Positions 7,726 through 17,799 are shown, numbered from the stretch's first letter. The stretch is DNA of 64,000 bases from Bradyrhizobium sp. S69 (GCF_009766005.1 NZ_LMUK01000024.1:242992-306991), one strand, 5' to 3'. Notes: generated by a model not told the origin, from the letters alone. Translations and numbers: made by a program.

Positions 7726-9477
7726 ATGTTTCGAACCATCGATTCGATTGCAGAAGGCGCGCGATACGATCTCGTCGTCATCGGCGCCGGTGCCGGCGGC
7801 ATGTCGGCCGCCTTGTTCGCGGCCATCCGCAACCGCAAAGTATTGCTGGTGGAGAGCACGGAATATGTCGGCGGGACCAGTGCATTGTCCGCCGCGACGA
7901 TCTGGATTCCGAATTCCCATCATGCCGCCTCCGTCGATCGGAACGACAGCCGAGAGAACGCCAGCCATTTCCTGAACGCAGCCGTCGGCAACCGCTCGCC
8001 CGCCGCGTTGAGGGAGGCGTTTCTGGACAGTGGCCCCGAGGCTATCGCAACGCTTGAAGCCGGCAGCGACGTCAAGCTTCGCGCTTACGCGACACACCCG
8101 GACTATGAGCAGCAGCATGAAGGAGCGACGATGCGCGGCCGGGCACTGGAACCTGTGCCGTTCGACGGACGGCTTCTCGGTGGGGATCTGCAACGGATTC
8201 GTCCGCCTATTCCAGAGTTCACAATCTTCGGCGGAATGATGGTCGGTCGCGACGACATCAACCATCTCCTCAACGTCAGGACGTCGTGGAAATCCTTTGC
8301 CCACGCGGCGAAGATTTTGGCGAGGTACGGGGCCGATCGTCTGTCCGGACCGCGTGGCTCCCGGCTGGTCATGGGCAATGCCTTGATTGGACGACTGCTG
8401 CTTTCGTTGAGGAAACACGGCGCAGACATCCTGACAAAGACGACCGTGAAGGACTTTGTGATGCAGAACGGCACCGTCACCGGCGTCGTGCTCGCGGCGA
8501 ACGGCGTCACGCGACGGGTGCTGGCCTCAAACGGCGTCGTGCTCGCGGCCGGCGGCTACAACCGTCACTCTACGGGCCCGAACGTGCCGCCGCGGCAAGG
8601 CCCGATTCACAGCCCCTCGGCGCCCGGACATACCGGAGCGATTCAGGATCTCGCGATCAAGCTTGGTGCGCGGCTCGGCGAAGGCAATCTCGACAGCACC
8701 TACTGGGCGCCCGTCTCGATTCGTCGCAGGCCCGACGGCAGCACAGCGGTTTTTCCGCATTTCACGATGGATCGCAGCAAACCCGGCACAGTCTGCGTCG
8801 ATCAGTCCGGACAGCGCTTCGTCAACGAGGCCTGTTCCTATCATCTGTTCGCGCGGGCGATGTTCGAACACGACCGCACGCGGCGTTGTATCCCCTGTTT
8901 TATCATCACGGACACAACTGGTTTGCGAAACTACGGTCTTGGAATGGTGCGAATGGGAACGCGCCAACTCGCACCTCATCTCGCTGACGGCTACCTGGTT
9001 GAAGCGGCAACGGTTGCCGAACTCGCGGGCAAGATCAACGTCAATGCCGCCGCGCTGACGCGGACCGTCGCCAACATGAACGCCTACGCCAAATCCGGCA
9101 TCGATCCGGAATTCGGCCGCGGCACCACGCCCTATCACCGCGTGAACGGCGACGCCTCCGTCGGTCCCAATCCGACGCTCGGTCCGATCTCGACCGCCCC
9201 GTTCTACGCCGTTCGTCTCTATCCGGGCGACATCGGAGCCGCGACGGGCCTCGTCATCAACGAATGGGCGCAGGTGACGAAGGCCGACGGGGAGCCGATT
9301 GCAGGTCTCTACGCCTGCGGAAACGAGGCGAATTCGATCATGGGTGGGGTCTATCCGGGTCCGGGCATCACGATCGGCCCGGCGATCACATTCGCATATC
9401 GCGCCGTCCGACACGCCCTGAACGACACCGACGCTCGTCAGGCAGCTCAAGTGCAGCAGAAAGAAAGTCTGTCATGA
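7726..9477 (+). CDS. FAD-dependent oxidoreductase of the fumarate reductase/3-ketosteroid dehydrogenase type
   Basis: A 583-residue flavoprotein. The FAD Rossmann motif GAGAGG is at 20-25, followed by an acidic strand end (LLVEST) and GGTSALS, as in KstD and flavocytochrome-c fumarate reductases. The C terminus has the second FAD region (GLYACGNEANSIMGG, then PGPGITIGPA). Enzymes of this family desaturate ring ketones or reduce C=C bonds; there is no signal peptide, so it is cytoplasmic. It starts 10 bp after the AroE-like gene and overlaps the next gene by ATGA. With the monooxygenase at 10365 it suggests oxidation of a saturated ring. The direction of the reaction cannot be decided from sequence. 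Confidence 0.87.
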   Translation: MFRTIDSIAEGARYDLVVIGAGAGGMSAALFAAIRNRKVLLVESTEYVGGTSALSAATIWIPNSHHAASVDRNDSRENASHFLNAAVGNRSPAALREAFLDSGPEAIATLEAGSDVKLRAYATHPDYEQQHEGATMRGRALEPVPFDGRLLGGDLQRIRPPIPEFTIFGGMMVGRDDINHLLNVRTSWKSFAHAAKILARYGADRLSGPRGSRLVMGNALIGRLLLSLRKHGADILTKTTVKDFVMQNGTVTGVVLAANGVTRRVLASNGVVLAAGGYNRHSTGPNVPPRQGPIHSPSAPGHTGAIQDLAIKLGARLGEGNLDSTYWAPVSIRRRPDGSTAVFPHFTMDRSKPGTVCVDQSGQRFVNEACSYHLFARAMFEHDRTRRCIPCFIITDTTGLRNYGLGMVRMGTRQLAPHLADGYLVEAATVAELAGKINVNAAALTRTVANMNAYAKSGIDPEFGRGTTPYHRVNGDASVGPNPTLGPISTAPFYAVRLYPGDIGAATGLVINEWAQVTKADGEPIAGLYACGNEANSIMGGVYPGPGITIGPAITFAYRAVRHALNDTDARQAAQVQQKESLS

Positions 9478-10289
9478 CACAACGCCTCTATTCTCTGGCT
9501 TATCTGACCACCGCGCCGATGGCGCCGCCCGATGCGCTCGGGTTGGCACACAAACTCGGCTATCAGTCGATCGGCGTGCGCCTTGTGCCCGCCTCGCCCG
9601 GAGGCGACTTTTCTCCGCTTGTCGACGACGCAGCGATGCTGCGCGAGACTATTGCCCGGATCGCGGACACCGGTGTGTCGATATTCGACGTGGAGATCGC
9701 GCGGCTGAACACGGATTTCCGCATCGAACGATTTCATGCTTTTCTCGAGACTGCCGGAAAACTCGGCGCGCGTGCCGTTCTGGTCGCAGGCGACGATCCA
9801 GACGCCGGGCGCCTCACACAATCCTACGCGACGTTTTGTGATGCTGCCGCGACATTCGGGCTTACCGCCGACCTGGAATTCATGCCCTGGACCGCGGTCC
9901 CCGATGCCAAAACCGCACTCCGGATCGTAACCGGCGCCGACAGGCCTAACGGCCGCATCCTGGTCGATACGCTGCACGCCGCGCGTTCCACAACGACACT
10001 TGCCGATATTGCCGCCATCCCGCGCGACCGCCTCAGCTACGCGCAACTATGCGACGCGCCGGCCGATATCCCGGCCACTGTCGAAGGCCTGATCCACACC
10101 GCGCGCTGCGCGCGACTGCTGCCCGGCGAAGGCGGGATAGATCTCGCCGGTATCTTGCAGCAATTACCCGGTGATCTTCCAATCAGCCTCGAAATTCCAA
10201 ATGACGAGCTGCTGCCGAAGCTCGGTGCCGAACAATGGGCACGACAATCGCTGGCGGCGGCAAAACGCGTGGTTGCGTTCGCGGGGTAA
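9474..10289 (+). CDS. Sugar phosphate isomerase/epimerase-like TIM-barrel protein (second in cluster)
   Basis: A 271-residue protein of the xylose isomerase-like TIM-barrel superfamily. It shows LEFMPW (strand with acidic ligand), ILVDTLHAARS (strand with Asp and His), YAQLCDAP and SLEIPND, the usual positions of metal-binding Glu/Asp/His residues. The start is fixed by an ATGA overlap with the flavoprotein gene, implying coupled translation. Relatives include isomerases and 3-dehydroshikimate dehydratases; combined with an AroE-like enzyme this raises a dehydratase or ring-isomerising role, which is inference. It is clearly divergent from the family member at 116-958. Confidence 0.83.
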   Translation: MTQRLYSLAYLTTAPMAPPDALGLAHKLGYQSIGVRLVPASPGGDFSPLVDDAAMLRETIARIADTGVSIFDVEIARLNTDFRIERFHAFLETAGKLGARAVLVAGDDPDAGRLTQSYATFCDAAATFGLTADLEFMPWTAVPDAKTALRIVTGADRPNGRILVDTLHAARSTTTLADIAAIPRDRLSYAQLCDAPADIPATVEGLIHTARCARLLPGEGGIDLAGILQQLPGDLPISLEIPNDELLPKLGAEQWARQSLAAAKRVVAFAG

Positions 10290-10364
10290 CCCAATGAGCG
10301 CACCGTGAACAAAACCGCGTCTCCTACGTAACCACCCAACTTTCGTCTTCCGGAGCAACAGAAC

Positions 10365-12005
10365 ATGACCGCCTCACAAGAAACCCTGGCCCGCGACATT
10401 GCGGCGCCGGCTCTCGATTACGACGCAATCATCATCGGGGCGGGCATGTCGGGCCTGTACCAGCTTTATCGTTTGCGTGAACTCGGGATGCGGGTCCGCA
10501 TCTTCGAGGCCGGCACCGGCGTCGGCGGCACATGGTACTGGAATCGCTATCCGGGCGCCCGCTTCGATTCCGAAAGCTACTCTTACGGTTATTCCTTTTC
10601 GAAGGAATTGCTGGAGGAATGGGACTGGTCCGAGCATTTCGCCGGTCAACCCGAAACGTTGCGCTATCTCAATCACGTCGCCGACAAGTTCGACCTGCGC
10701 CGCGACATCCAGTTCGGCAGCCGCGTCGCGGCTGCGACTTACGACGAGAATTCGCGAAGCTGGAGCGTTGCGCTACAGGACGGCAGCCGCTTTCGCGCGC
10801 GCTTCCTGATCACGGCCATCGGCCCGCTCTCAACCCCCACTTTGCCGCGGATCGAGGGGCGGGACAGTTTTGCCGGCCAGTCCTTTCACACCGCCAGATG
10901 GCCGCGTGAGCCTGTCGACTTCAAAGGCAAGCGCGTCGCCGTGATCGGCACCGGCGCAACCGGTGTACAGACCATCCAGACCATCGCAAGGGAAGTCGGC
11001 CACCTCACCGTATTCCAGCGTACACCGAACTGGTGCGCGCCGCTGCATAACGGCAAGATCGACGCTGAAACGCAGAAGACGATCAAGGCCGGCTATCCCG
11101 AGATGTTCAAGCGCTGCCAAGAGACCTTCGCCTGCTTTCTGCATACGCCGGATCCGCGCGGGGCTTTCGAGGTTTCGGATCAGGAGCGCGAGGCATTTTA
11201 CGAGAAATTGTATGCGGCGCGCGGCTTCGGGATCTGGCAGGGCAATTTCCGCGACATACTGATCGATCGGAAAGCCAACGCGACGATCAGCGATTTCGTG
11301 GCCCGGAAGATTCGCCAACGGGTGAAAGACCCCGAGGTTGCGGAAAAGTTGATCCCCAGGAATCACGGCTTCGGGACCCGCCGGTTGCCGCTCGAGACGT
11401 TCTATTACGAGGTTTACAATCAGGACAATGTCGAGCTGGTGGATATCGCGGAAACGCCGATCGAACGGATCACGCCTGATGGCATCAAGACCAGCGCGGC
11501 GGAATACCAATTCGACATCATCATTTACGCGACCGGATTCGATGCGATTACCGGCAGCTTCGACAAGATCGATTTCCGCGGTACGGGTGACGTGCGATTA
11601 AAGGACAAATGGAAGAGCGGGCCACAGACTTATCTCGGCATGATGGTCGACGGCTTTCCCAGCATGATGATGCTGATGGGACCGCATACGGCGCTCGGTA
11701 ATATTCCGCGCAGCATCGAATACAGTGTCGACTGGATTACCGGCCTGCTCCGCTTTGCGCGGGAGTCCAATCTCACGCGCCTGGAAGCCACCCCTGCGGG
11801 CGTGGCGTCCTGGACCGATCACGTCAAGGCGCTTGGGGTGGGCCTGCTGTCCAACGAGGTCAACTCCTGGATGACCGGAATCAATAGCAACGTGGAAGGA
11901 AAGCAGACACGCATTGTCGCGCGCTATAGCGGCAGCGCTCCGGCCTACCGCGAAAAATGCGACGAGGTGGCGGCGAAACGATACCAGGAACTCGCGCTGG
12001 CATAG
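10365..12005 (+). CDS. Type I Baeyer-Villiger flavin monooxygenase (cyclohexanone monooxygenase-like)
   Basis: A 546-residue FAD/NADPH monooxygenase. It has the FAD motif GAGMSG (25-30), the Baeyer-Villiger fingerprint FxGxxxHxxxWP as FAGQSFHTARWP (169-180) and the NADPH motif GTGATG shortly after. Such enzymes insert oxygen beside a ring or chain ketone, forming a lactone or ester. Length matches the family. GGAG lies 9 bases ahead of the ATG. It is the last gene of the plus-strand catabolic run, 75 bp after the TIM-barrel gene. The fingerprint makes the class firm; the ketone is unknown. Confidence 0.93.
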   Translation: MTASQETLARDIAAPALDYDAIIIGAGMSGLYQLYRLRELGMRVRIFEAGTGVGGTWYWNRYPGARFDSESYSYGYSFSKELLEEWDWSEHFAGQPETLRYLNHVADKFDLRRDIQFGSRVAAATYDENSRSWSVALQDGSRFRARFLITAIGPLSTPTLPRIEGRDSFAGQSFHTARWPREPVDFKGKRVAVIGTGATGVQTIQTIAREVGHLTVFQRTPNWCAPLHNGKIDAETQKTIKAGYPEMFKRCQETFACFLHTPDPRGAFEVSDQEREAFYEKLYAARGFGIWQGNFRDILIDRKANATISDFVARKIRQRVKDPEVAEKLIPRNHGFGTRRLPLETFYYEVYNQDNVELVDIAETPIERITPDGIKTSAAEYQFDIIIYATGFDAITGSFDKIDFRGTGDVRLKDKWKSGPQTYLGMMVDGFPSMMMLMGPHTALGNIPRSIEYSVDWITGLLRFARESNLTRLEATPAGVASWTDHVKALGVGLLSNEVNSWMTGINSNVEGKQTRIVARYSGSAPAYREKCDEVAAKRYQELALA

Positions 12006-12040
12006 CCAGCCAGCGAACCGGTGGCGGGTCTGCGACCGAA

Positions 12041-12070
12041 ACCGGCGGGTTCCGACCCGACGCCGCCGGT
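12041..12070. terminator. Possible bidirectional terminator hairpin between convergent genes
   Basis: ACCGGCGG (12041-12048) pairs perfectly with CCGCCGGT (12063-12070), with a smaller GGGT/ACCC stem possible inside. It lies between the converging monooxygenase gene and the 1232-residue gene. No long U-tract follows, so termination strength is uncertain. Confidence 0.4.
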
Positions 12071-12075
12071 GTTTG

Positions 12076-15000
12076 TCACTCCTCGAAGCCCTGCAATGAC
12101 AGCCAGCCGTCCTTCAATTGGTAGGACGCCTTGCTGAACAGTTGCTTGGTATCCAACGCGACGACGGGCGTGGCCTCAGGACTTTGCGCGCCGGATGCAT
12201 CTAGCGTCATGTCGACGAATGACCAGTTCCCTGCCTGACGACCGGGCAGAGGCAGCGGCAATGCGATGCTCCCGGGCTTCGGGTCGCTGGTACGCGCGAC
12301 CAAAATCGGTGCGGTGAGGAACGTCACCGCCATTCTGGCGACGGCATCGCGAAACATCTCGGTTGGAATCTGCATCGACTGCGTCGGCAGATAGCCCGTC
12401 GTCGCATGCATCGGGCACCGAGGATCGATCAGACAGGTCAACGCCGTCGGCGCATCGGCGATGCTCATCGCCACCGTGTCGATCGTGCGTGCCGGCACGG
12501 TGCCTCCGCTTCCCGGCCCGACCGCATGAAACGTGCCGAACGGATCGCTGTCGTCGAGATAGAACCCGATCAGGCCGTCGTCGGGATCATCCACGCTGCC
12601 GAGCAGCACCGGAAATGCCACCTTGTCCACGCCATTGGTCGTCCGTGCGCCGGTCGGGTCGGCCATGTCCCTGGTGAAGGCATCCCAGGTATTGTTGATC
12701 GCAACCGTGCCGGCCAATTCGAGCGAGATCTGCGTGCGCACGAGCGCCAGCGGCTGCCCGACCAGAACCGGCAGTTGTGCGCTCTGCGCGTGCCCAAGCG
12801 GCTGGATCGTGGTCGATGCACCGTCGATGGCATCGAGAAAGGCGACGAGATAATCCGCCCCGCGTCCGACCAGCGCCGTCACGAAACCGCGCAGATGCGG
12901 ATTGCGATGGGCGAACACTTCATCCACGGTTTGCGAGAAAATCACGGCATCGCTGGGCGATCCCTGCCATGGCCGATCCGCATCGCGCGTGATAGCGCCA
13001 AGCGCGGTCCCGTCCGCATCGTAGATCATCAGGCTCTCATCGAGATAGTTCGGCAACGCCCATCCGCAGATCGGCGTAGTCGTCATGCGCGTCCCAATGA
13101 CGCCGGAATCATCCGCCGCGAGCCACGCCGTATTCAGCGACGCCGGCTGCGACAGGCGTGGTGGCATGAAAGCAGGCGCGGTCGCCAGCCCGACGAACAT
13201 TTGCGACGGCGCGAGCGAGCGCGCCGGCACCATAACGTTGTCATCGCCGCCGAAACTGTATTGGCGAAATTGGCCGAACGCGTCGACCAGACGCAACAAC
13301 GTCAATCCGGTCATGCCGCCGCGCACCGGGCAAAATGCATCCTCCGCCATCGGCGCCATCGTGCTGGCGCGACCGCCGACCGCGGCGAGCGCCTGGCGAA
13401 TGCCAGCTATCAACGCGTACTCGTCGTCGCCTTGCGCGAAGGGATCACGGACTTCGATCTGCAACGTCTTTCGCTTCAGCAGAAAACGATCATGAAAACC
13501 GGCCAGCGACTGCGACAGCAGCGACATCGACGTCACCTCGGACGCGAGAGGCGCGAGCGGGGAGTGCGGATTGGCCTGGGCGTAATCGGTGAGCTGCTCG
13601 AGCACGGAATAGCCGGCGTGCGGCGTGATGAAGGTGATGCCCTGATAATTGCAAGACTCGGCGCCCGGCGTACCGGTCAGCACCAGGTCGGTATCGGCAC
13701 TGTCGAGTGAATCATTCGCGCCGACCAATCGGGACAGGACGAGGTCCGCCGCGAACACCTGCGTCGGCGCGGTCGCCGGAACGATCTGGTTCGGCCAATA
13801 GGTCATCTGCCAGTGCATGATGATCGGCAGCCACGGATTGCCCGTCGACAATTCCACGCCGACCGGCGATGGCGGCGTGCCCTGATAGACCGCGCTCGAT
13901 GGAGCAGTACCTGCCAGGAACGCCTCGACCTGCTGCTGTGCCCAGCCCTGCCAGGCGTCAACCGCGCCACCCGCCTTCGCATTGAGCAGGCCCGCGACGC
14001 CATTCGGCCACAGCAGCACTGTTTCGCGCGCGAAAGCCTGTGCAAGACCGGCCATCGTGGCATTTAGTTGGGGCGTAGCCGTCACGGCGATGAAAGACAG
14101 ATCGGTTGCCGCAACACTCGCCGCCGCCGCTCCCGCGACCGCGCCGGCCGGCGCGGTGATCCCGATCACGAGCGACGAGGCGACGCGGCACGCCAGCAGC
14201 CCATCCTCGGAGGCGAGATGATCGCCGCCATAGCGCAGCGCCGGTGTCACATCGGCCCCCGAGAGAAGCAGCGTCGGATCGGCCGGACGATAAAATAATT
14301 GTCCCGGCTTGCTGGCGAGATCGAACGTTCCAGCGAGCGGACCCGCATTGAGCGACGTGACCAGCGCAGTCGCCGCCTTCTGGATGTCGCCAAGCTGGGT
14401 GTCGTAGGTGGCGATGACGTTTTGCAGATCCGGCAACCGATACTGCTGCAAATAATCCATCGCGGCGCCCGACGGGTCTGGATCGCGGGGCGGATAGGCC
14501 AGCACGAGGTATTTGTACCAGTCGGCATAAAGCTGCCACTGCTTGTCATTGACGACCGCGCGCAGCCGATCGACGGCGCCTTGCAGACCGTTCAACGCAT
14601 CCAATTTCGCGCCGTCGGCGTTGGCCAGTTGCCCCGAGATATCCGTGCCGTCGCTCTTGCGCCGCACGAACCACACGCTGCCGAGCGGCACCGGCGAAAA
14701 CCGCTGCTGATGAAGCTGCCGCGTCACCTGGCGCGGCCCCGCGGGATCGGACAGCAGCGACAATTGGCCCGAGAGCAACGTATTGAGCTGAAATTCGATC
14801 TGGTCGGAATCCGGGGATGCCGCCAGCCCCGACGATCCGGCATGGACCAGCAATGCGGAGAGCGTCTCGATCGTATTATTGCCGATCGTCGCCGTCAGAG
14901 GTCCGGGTGCCGGCGGCAGAAGATCGCTGCGCCATGTCAAGCCGATCACGCATCCGCAATAGGTCGTGGCATCGAACGGCGCCGGCGCGTCGGCTTTCCA

Positions 15001-15774
15001 CTTCATCGCGCCGAGGCTTGCGGCGGCAGCCGCTGCGTTCTTGCCGGCGAAGGGATCGTCGGTGGTGCGCGTATGCCAGCCGGTGACGGCGTAGGACAGT
15101 TCGACCTGCTGCGGGCTACCGAGATCGTCCAGCGGATCGTGCAGCCCGAATACGTTCACCGTGCTCGGATAATAGGCCGCGAGTTCGACCATCGCCAGGC
15201 TGGTGACGTCGAGCTTCGCGACATAAGCATCGGGATCATGAGGCGCGGACGCCCACGCGTCGAGCGGCACGGCACGGCCGAGAAATCGATAGGGCTGCGT
15301 GTTGCCCGTCGTGTCCGTGGGATCCTGCCACGGCACCGCATTGCTGCCGACGTTGAACGTGGCCGCATCCACGCCCGCCGATACGAAGCGGCTATCGACC
15401 ACCCATGACCGCACACCGCCAGGTTTGCCATCGACGAGCGCGGTGCGCGTGACCAGCCAGCGATCGGGCAGCGCTGGAAATTTCGGCGCCGATCCAGGCA
15501 CCGGCTTGCCGTCCGGGCCAACTGGCCGCGTGCCGCGCGTCAGCGCATCCGGCATCGCCCAGTGCAAATGCACGCCCGGATTGGGGACGAGACTTCCCCC
15601 GTCGAAGGGCTGCGCCAGCGCGTGTTCGGACACGAACGGCAATTGCGCTCCGTCCGGGTCGTAAGGCAACTGATCGAACATCGTCATCGCAGGCATGAAG
15701 CCCGTGTTCGCGGGCAACGGCTGCGGGCTGACCGCGAGCGCGGCGACATCAATTGGGACGACGAGAAGCGACAT
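12076..15774 (-). CDS. Giant conserved-looking protein of unknown function (1232 aa), DUF6603-cluster component
   Basis: A 1232-residue protein without signal peptide or membrane segment. The ATG at 15774 has AAGGA eight bases ahead; a longer reading to 15801 lacks such a site. Recognisable stretches are GVHLHWAMPDALTRG (67-80) near the N terminus, a central LFYRPADPTLLLSGAD segment, LRLVDAFGQFRQY and LDESLMIYDADGTALG in the C-terminal half. I associate these with large uncharacterised proteins scattered in myxobacteria, actinobacteria and cyanobacteria, but can name no domain. No nucleotide-binding, protease or transferase motif is visible. It is the second gene of the minus-strand operon, 61 bp after the 642-residue gene. 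I do not know its function. Confidence 0.85.
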   Translation of the reverse strand: MSLLVVPIDVAALAVSPQPLPANTGFMPAMTMFDQLPYDPDGAQLPFVSEHALAQPFDGGSLVPNPGVHLHWAMPDALTRGTRPVGPDGKPVPGSAPKFPALPDRWLVTRTALVDGKPGGVRSWVVDSRFVSAGVDAATFNVGSNAVPWQDPTDTTGNTQPYRFLGRAVPLDAWASAPHDPDAYVAKLDVTSLAMVELAAYYPSTVNVFGLHDPLDDLGSPQQVELSYAVTGWHTRTTDDPFAGKNAAAAAASLGAMKWKADAPAPFDATTYCGCVIGLTWRSDLLPPAPGPLTATIGNNTIETLSALLVHAGSSGLAASPDSDQIEFQLNTLLSGQLSLLSDPAGPRQVTRQLHQQRFSPVPLGSVWFVRRKSDGTDISGQLANADGAKLDALNGLQGAVDRLRAVVNDKQWQLYADWYKYLVLAYPPRDPDPSGAAMDYLQQYRLPDLQNVIATYDTQLGDIQKAATALVTSLNAGPLAGTFDLASKPGQLFYRPADPTLLLSGADVTPALRYGGDHLASEDGLLACRVASSLVIGITAPAGAVAGAAAASVAATDLSFIAVTATPQLNATMAGLAQAFARETVLLWPNGVAGLLNAKAGGAVDAWQGWAQQQVEAFLAGTAPSSAVYQGTPPSPVGVELSTGNPWLPIIMHWQMTYWPNQIVPATAPTQVFAADLVLSRLVGANDSLDSADTDLVLTGTPGAESCNYQGITFITPHAGYSVLEQLTDYAQANPHSPLAPLASEVTSMSLLSQSLAGFHDRFLLKRKTLQIEVRDPFAQGDDEYALIAGIRQALAAVGGRASTMAPMAEDAFCPVRGGMTGLTLLRLVDAFGQFRQYSFGGDDNVMVPARSLAPSQMFVGLATAPAFMPPRLSQPASLNTAWLAADDSGVIGTRMTTTPICGWALPNYLDESLMIYDADGTALGAITRDADRPWQGSPSDAVIFSQTVDEVFAHRNPHLRGFVTALVGRGADYLVAFLDAIDGASTTIQPLGHAQSAQLPVLVGQPLALVRTQISLELAGTVAINNTWDAFTRDMADPTGARTTNGVDKVAFPVLLGSVDDPDDGLIGFYLDDSDPFGTFHAVGPGSGGTVPARTIDTVAMSIADAPTALTCLIDPRCPMHATTGYLPTQSMQIPTEMFRDAVARMAVTFLTAPILVARTSDPKPGSIALPLPLPGRQAGNWSFVDMTLDASGAQSPEATPVVALDTKQLFSKASYQLKDGWLSLQGFEE

Positions 15775-15835
15775 TGTTATTTCCTTGTCCACCATCCGCA
15801 AAAAAACGACGCCGCAAATTCCAAATCAGCGTTGT

Positions 15836-17764
15836 TCAGATTTCAGGCCCGGGCCCGAATCCGGGTCTTGAGTAAGATACGTCCGCGGCTGGTGGTTGCG
15901 CAGTGCCGCGTCCGGTCGCGAAAATCTGAAACCGCCGGGGTGCACCGCCGCTGATGCCGGTCCCGGTCCCGGAATTGCTCCATGGTCCCTGAAGCGAGGT
16001 CGAGACGATCTGGTTCGTGTCGACGCACACGACCCTGCAACTGCTGGCGCAGTACGTGCTCCAGTGCACCGTCACGTACCAATTTGTGATGACATCGACG
16101 CCGGCTTGCACCCCCAACTCCGGCGCCTCGCCCAGACTTCCCGGGCCAAGCGGCCCGAACGGCCCGAATGGATTGGGATTGATCGGGTTCACCGGAGCAG
16201 GCTTTGTATACCAGATGGTGCCCTCGCTACTGATGCTGGCGCCGACCGGCGGAACGCTCACCGTCGTCGTAGTCGAGCTCTCACCCGCCCCACTACACAC
16301 CAATGTGTAAGTCGTGTCCGATTGCGGATTGACGGTACATGAACTGACCAACGGTCCTTGATCGAGAATGACGGTACCGTCGCCGCGCTTGACTTGAACA
16401 GAAGCCCCGTTGCTGCACGACCATGACAAGGTCGATGCGCCGCCCGGCGCGACCGCGTTCGGAGCGGCCGTCAGGACGCCGACATTCGGCGGCGACACGT
16501 TGAAGCTGAAAAGAGAATTAACGAATTGTTGCGTGCCGACCTGCGGCTGGAGATGATATTGCGTCAACGGTTTGTCGGCGGGAACGACAAGCGTATCGAC
16601 GGCCTTGCCGACATGTCCGGTTTCCTCGACGAGACACAACTGCGCCGCGAATACGTTCCACTTCAGCATGACCTGTCCGTAGCCCACCGTTCCGCCTTGC
16701 GGTACAAGCGTGCCATCGTTGTAGGCCACGAAGCTCGTGACGCACGGCGTCGGCGGGAGCTTGTCGATGAACTGGACGAAAAGCGTGTCATTGTAACCTT
16801 GATTGCTCAGGCCCGTACACTGAACAAATATGAGCGATGATTTATCCGACGGCAGCATGGATATCAGATTGGAAAACCTGATCGCGAGCGGACCCGCTGC
16901 CGGATCGAATGACCCGTTGTCCTCGCCGGGCGAGGCAACGAAGACGGGCAGATCCGCTGTTCCCTGTTTTGGGACGCCCCATGTCCCTGGCGACTGATCG
17001 ATATCCGCGATCATGGACGTGATATCGTCATCCGAGCAAAGCGCCGCCTCGCCGTCGCCCGACAAAAACGAGACGAAGATTGACGGCTTTGGTGTTCCGA
17101 AGGTCAATATCTCGGAAGTCGCGATCTTAAGCACGAAATTGTTGGAAATCGCATCCGCCGGCGACGTCACCGACCACGGCGTCACATAGATCGATTTCCC
17201 CTGATCGCTGGAGCCGCCGTACTCGTCGCGCGACCGGAAGCCCAGCGTAAGCGGCCAGTTCTTGGCCTGATCCGGCGGCAGTTGCCGTTGGACCGGAATG
17301 CGCTGGCTGCCATCCTTCGCGGGCTTCAAGCCACTATATTCGGCAAGGAATCGCCCCGGCCCCGAAATGCCTGACGCCTGGACGTTCTTGAACTGGATTG
17401 CAACTGTCTGGCCTACGGCGACGACGACGGCACTCTGCGCTGCAAATTTCAGTTGGAGGCAGAGCTGACCACCCTTGTCACTCAAAAAACTCATCGCCCA
17501 GTCAGGCGACGCGAGCTCGATCTTATTGACCCCGGGCGTCACATAGAGCTTCAGGACGGTCGACGCCGCATCCAGCGTGATCCCGGCGGATGTGTTGTTC
17601 TGCAACGTCAGCGTTATCGTCCCCCAACGCGGATCGTCCGAGATATAGATGATCGCATGACCTTGTGGATCGGCCGCATTGGCGATGGCAAACCCGATCG
17701 GCGTTTGATCGAGAAGCAGCGAATTCGCGTCGGCGCCGGTGAGTATCTTGAGGGTCACGTCCAT
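15836..17764 (-). CDS. Beta-rich protein of unknown function with Ig-like segment (642 aa), DUF6603-cluster component
   Basis: A 642-residue protein, first gene of the minus-strand operon. The N-terminal third is beta-rich and without a signal peptide. In the second half a segment after PGGASTLSWSC, ending in TYTLVCSGAGESSTTTTVSV, has the layout of bacterial Ig-like folds with paired cysteines. Then comes a proline/glycine-rich linker (PNPFGPFGPLGPG) and a short C-terminal beta domain with further cysteines (YCASSCRVVC). The ATG at 17764 has GGAG only four bases ahead; a reading to 17875 is possible but has poor sequence character. Two mini-ORFs with strong ribosome-binding sites lead into this start. 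Function unknown. Confidence 0.8.
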   Translation of the reverse strand: MDVTLKILTGADANSLLLDQTPIGFAIANAADPQGHAIIYISDDPRWGTITLTLQNNTSAGITLDAASTVLKLYVTPGVNKIELASPDWAMSFLSDKGGQLCLQLKFAAQSAVVVAVGQTVAIQFKNVQASGISGPGRFLAEYSGLKPAKDGSQRIPVQRQLPPDQAKNWPLTLGFRSRDEYGGSSDQGKSIYVTPWSVTSPADAISNNFVLKIATSEILTFGTPKPSIFVSFLSGDGEAALCSDDDITSMIADIDQSPGTWGVPKQGTADLPVFVASPGEDNGSFDPAAGPLAIRFSNLISMLPSDKSSLIFVQCTGLSNQGYNDTLFVQFIDKLPPTPCVTSFVAYNDGTLVPQGGTVGYGQVMLKWNVFAAQLCLVEETGHVGKAVDTLVVPADKPLTQYHLQPQVGTQQFVNSLFSFNVSPPNVGVLTAAPNAVAPGGASTLSWSCSNGASVQVKRGDGTVILDQGPLVSSCTVNPQSDTTYTLVCSGAGESSTTTTVSVPPVGASISSEGTIWYTKPAPVNPINPNPFGPFGPLGPGSLGEAPELGVQAGVDVITNWYVTVHWSTYCASSCRVVCVDTNQIVSTSLQGPWSNSGTGTGISGGAPRRFQIFATGRGTAQPPAADVSYSRPGFGPGPEI

Positions 17765-17799
17765 ACTCCGGTAATCGTTGCAACGCCGCGGACCCGCAT
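17755..17799 (-). CDS. Possible 14-codon leader ORF overlapping the start of the 642-aa gene
   Basis: An ATG at 17799 preceded by AAGGGAGG, the best ribosome-binding site of the region, opens a 14-codon frame that stops at 17755-17757, seven bases past the ATG (17764) of the large gene. Terminating ribosomes could re-initiate at that ATG, which itself has only a crowded GGAG. Coupling is inference; the frame and the sites are seen directly. Confidence 0.4.
   Translation of the reverse strand: MRVRGVATITGVWT

Noticed and set aside
6751..8418. A 555-codon minus-strand open frame opposite the AroE-like and flavoprotein genes
   Set aside because: It is antisense to two well-supported genes, is rich in Arg/Gly/His as usual for GC-rich shadow frames, and has no recognisable domain.
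12006..12075. Possible second attachment site matching the tRNA-Gln 3' end
   Set aside because: I compared the sequence by eye with the tRNA 3' part and found no direct repeat longer than a few bases.
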